7,474 nucleotides of DNA from Gammaproteobacteria bacterium (GTDB lineage: Bacteria > Pseudomonadota > Gammaproteobacteria > Xanthomonadales > Xanthomonadaceae), in contig JAAZHF010000443.1 in assembly GCA_012510865.1 (NCBI GenBank), forward strand, positions 1 to 7,474. The letters are read 5' to 3'. Made by a program: the position numbers and the translations under genes. Below are positions 6,625 through 7,474 of the stretch, in pieces. The notes below the pieces were generated by a model. It was not told the origin of the DNA. It was given only the letters and a program-made list of their open reading frames with translations, and did no database searches. Numbering within the stretch: the stretch's first letter is position 1; each line of letters starts with the position of its first letter.

Positions 6625-6645
6625 TGACGCTGGGCGACACTTGTT

Positions 6646-6650
6646 GGAGA
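6646..6650 (+). promoter_or_regulatory. ribosome binding site of ybiI
   Basis: GGAGA lies seven bases before the ATG at 6658. It is the clearest Shine-Dalgarno sequence in the window and confirms this start. Confidence 0.75.
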
Positions 6651-6657
6651 ACAGGGC

Positions 6658-6924
6658 ATGGCCACTGGTTGGGCAGGCGACGGGGCGGTCCAGGAGCAGA
6701 TCGACGCGACCGTCAAGGACGCCATCGATCGCGCGCGCAGCCGCCTGGGCACCGGGCCAGGGCGGGAGGATTGCGAGGAGTGCGGGGCGCGGATCCCGGA
6801 GGCGCGCCGCAAGGCGGTCCCCGGCGTGCGCCTGTGCGTGACCTGCCAGGCGGCCCGCGACGAGGAGGAGTCCGGGCATGCCGGCTACAACCGCCGCGGC
6901 AGCAAGGACAGCCAGCTGCGTTGA
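6658..6924 (+). CDS. ybiI: YbiI-type DksA/TraR C4 zinc-finger protein
   Basis: The 88-residue product matches the E. coli YbiI protein in length and along most of its sequence. Shared stretches include an N-terminal MATGWAGDGAVQEQI segment, CEECGARIPEAR, PGVRLC and the strongly conserved tail GYNRRGSKDSQLR. Four cysteines (39, 42, 60, 63) in CxxC pairs form the zinc site of the DksA/TraR superfamily. It lacks the long N-terminal coiled coil and acidic tip through which full-length DksA enters the RNA polymerase secondary channel, so it is not DksA itself. A role in binding RNA polymerase is inferred from the family and has not been well established for YbiI. It is cytoplasmic. The start has a good ribosome site and its own promoter. 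It is divergent from the cyclase gene, sharing a non-coding region of about 110 bases with it. Confidence 0.95.
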   Translation: MATGWAGDGAVQEQIDATVKDAIDRARSRLGTGPGREDCEECGARIPEARRKAVPGVRLCVTCQAARDEEESGHAGYNRRGSKDSQLR

Positions 6925-6951
6925 GGCCACCGGCCCGCGCGCCGGCGCCTC
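6923..6951 (+). terminator. GC-rich hairpin at the end of ybiI
   Basis: GAGGCCACCGGC (6923-6934) pairs with GCCGGCGCCTC (6941-6951) through a six-base loop, with one bulge. The left arm begins within the TGA stop codon. No T-run follows, so it is not a textbook intrinsic terminator. It could still act as a pause or Rho-assisted terminator, or protect the 3' end of the mRNA. Confidence 0.45.
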
Positions 6952-6963
6952 GGCGTCTTGCGC

Positions 6964-6969
6964 TAGTCT
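6964..6969 (+). promoter_or_regulatory. possible -10 element giving a leaderless transcript of the spermidine-synthase-like gene
   Basis: TAGTCT (four of six matches to TATAAT) ends six bases before the ATG at 6976, so transcription from it would begin at about the start codon. No Shine-Dalgarno sequence precedes that ATG, which fits a leaderless mRNA. No convincing -35 is seen at the usual distance, so this is tentative. Confidence 0.35.
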
Positions 6970-6975
6970 CGAGCG

Positions 6976-7474
6976 ATGACCGATCCGACGCACGCGACCG
7001 ATGGACTCCGCTGGTGGCAGCGGATCGCGGCGCGGTTCGCGCGCGCGGCCGGCGAGCGGCCGGTCGATCCCACCGGCCTGGCCCTGCCCCCGGCGCGACT
7101 GCGCCACCACGACGGCTACGTGTCGCTGCAGTTCGTGCGCGGACAGACCCAGAGCCGCATGCGCAGCGATGCCCCGGACCAGCTGCTGATCGACTACACC
7201 CGCACCATGCTGGCAGTGCTGCTGTGGCGGCCGCGGCCCGCGCGGATCGGCATCGTCGGCCTGGGCGGGGGGTCGCAGGTCAAGTTCCTGCACCGCCACC
7301 TGCGCGGCGCGCGGCTGGAGGTGGTCGAGAACCACCCCGGCGTGATCGCCCTGCGGGGCCGCTTCGGGATCCCGGACGACGATGCGCGGCTGGAGGTGTT
7401 CCTCGACGACGGCGCGCGCTTCATCGCTTCGCGTCCGGGCCGCTACGACCTGCTGCTGGTCGACGGGTACGACG
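6976..7474 (+). CDS. spermidine-synthase-like protein, 5' part (3' end outside window)
   Basis: The frame is open for 166 codons from the ATG at 6976 to the end of the window. It shows the SAM-type nucleotide-binding fold of the SpeE/spermidine synthase family (PF01564-like). Residues 91-108 carry IGIVGLGGGSQVKFLHRHL, the glycine-rich loop. VVENHPGVI (116-124) corresponds to the VEIDPxV acidic strand, LEVFLDDGARFI (139-150) to the xxGDGxxFL strand, and DLLLVDGYD (158-166) to the VDSSD catalytic loop. The Asp-x-x-Asp spacing (163 and 166) is kept. The Gly-Ser-rich loop, EN in place of EID, and the short N-terminal part differ from true spermidine synthase. Substrate is therefore uncertain: it may transfer an aminopropyl group or act as a related methyltransferase-like enzyme. 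There is no signal peptide or membrane helix in the visible part. It lies 51 bases after ybiI, separated by a hairpin. Confidence 0.85.
   Translation, partial: MTDPTHATDGLRWWQRIAARFARAAGERPVDPTGLALPPARLRHHDGYVSLQFVRGQTQSRMRSDAPDQLLIDYTRTMLAVLLWRPRPARIGIVGLGGGSQVKFLHRHLRGARLEVVENHPGVIALRGRFGIPDDDARLEVFLDDGARFIASRPGRYDLLLVDGYD

Noticed and set aside
6619..6628. GATAACTGAC as half of a FleQ-like (GTCA-type) activator site for the sigma-54 promoter
   Set aside because: Only one half-site matches, and the same bases are better explained as the -10 element of the ybiI promoter.
6546..6812. In-frame 5' extension of the cyclase gene to an ATG at 6812
   Set aside because: It would run antisense through ybiI and place 85 or more non-homologous residues before an obvious signal peptide. 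The sigma-54 promoter also lies inside it.
5368..7335. Minus-strand open frame of 655 codons across the cyclase start, ybiI and the spermidine-synthase-like gene
   Set aside because: Arg/Ala/Pro-rich shadow frame that overlaps the confidently identified ybiI and the cyclase 5' half. No domain is visible.

Overview
The window is very GC-rich, with codon third positions almost always G or C. Its gene set is a COG2081 flavoprotein, a YbiI-type zinc-finger protein, a propeller-sensor diguanylate cyclase, a BON-MscS channel and a compact spermidine-synthase-like protein. Together these suggest a gammaproteobacterium of the Xanthomonadaceae/Lysobacteraceae type (Lysobacter or Luteimonas-like). That placement is inference from composition and protein families. 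I see no mobile element, tRNA, rRNA or CRISPR array, and no gene-free stretch longer than about 230 bases.

Layout from left to right. Positions 1-971 (+) hold the 3' part of a TIGR03862/HI0933-like flavoprotein. Positions 1028-1498 (+) encode a small outer-membrane lipoprotein of the COG3650 type with the NEPFW motif. A 73-residue unknown protein lies convergently at 1527-1748 (-). Positions 1749-1975 are a 227-base intergenic stretch. Then come two minus-strand genes that look like an operon read right to left. The upstream gene is a diguanylate cyclase of about 1043 residues (3414-6545, -) with signal peptide, periplasmic Reg_prop beta-propellers, Y_Y_Y domain, one membrane helix, coiled coil and GGDEF domain. 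The downstream gene, 37 bases further on, is a periplasmic-BON plus MscS channel (1976-3376, -). Across a short divergent region, ybiI (6658-6924, +) encodes a short DksA/TraR-type zinc-finger protein. It is followed by the 5' part of a spermidine-synthase-like gene (6976 to the window end, +).

The most notable signal is an exact match to the sigma-54 (RpoN) -24/-12 promoter consensus at 6560-6576 on the minus strand. It sits immediately before the cyclase gene, in the short non-coding divergent region. A conventional sigma-70-like promoter facing the other way (6596-6624) explains ybiI. If the sigma-54 site is real, transcription would begin near 6549. That excludes the upstream ATG (6557), favours the ATG at 6545, and gives a nearly leaderless mRNA. 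The model is an RpoN- and activator-dependent operon joining a periplasmic ligand sensor that makes c-di-GMP to an inner-membrane mechanosensitive channel. The promoter and domain content are read from sequence; the functional coupling is inference.
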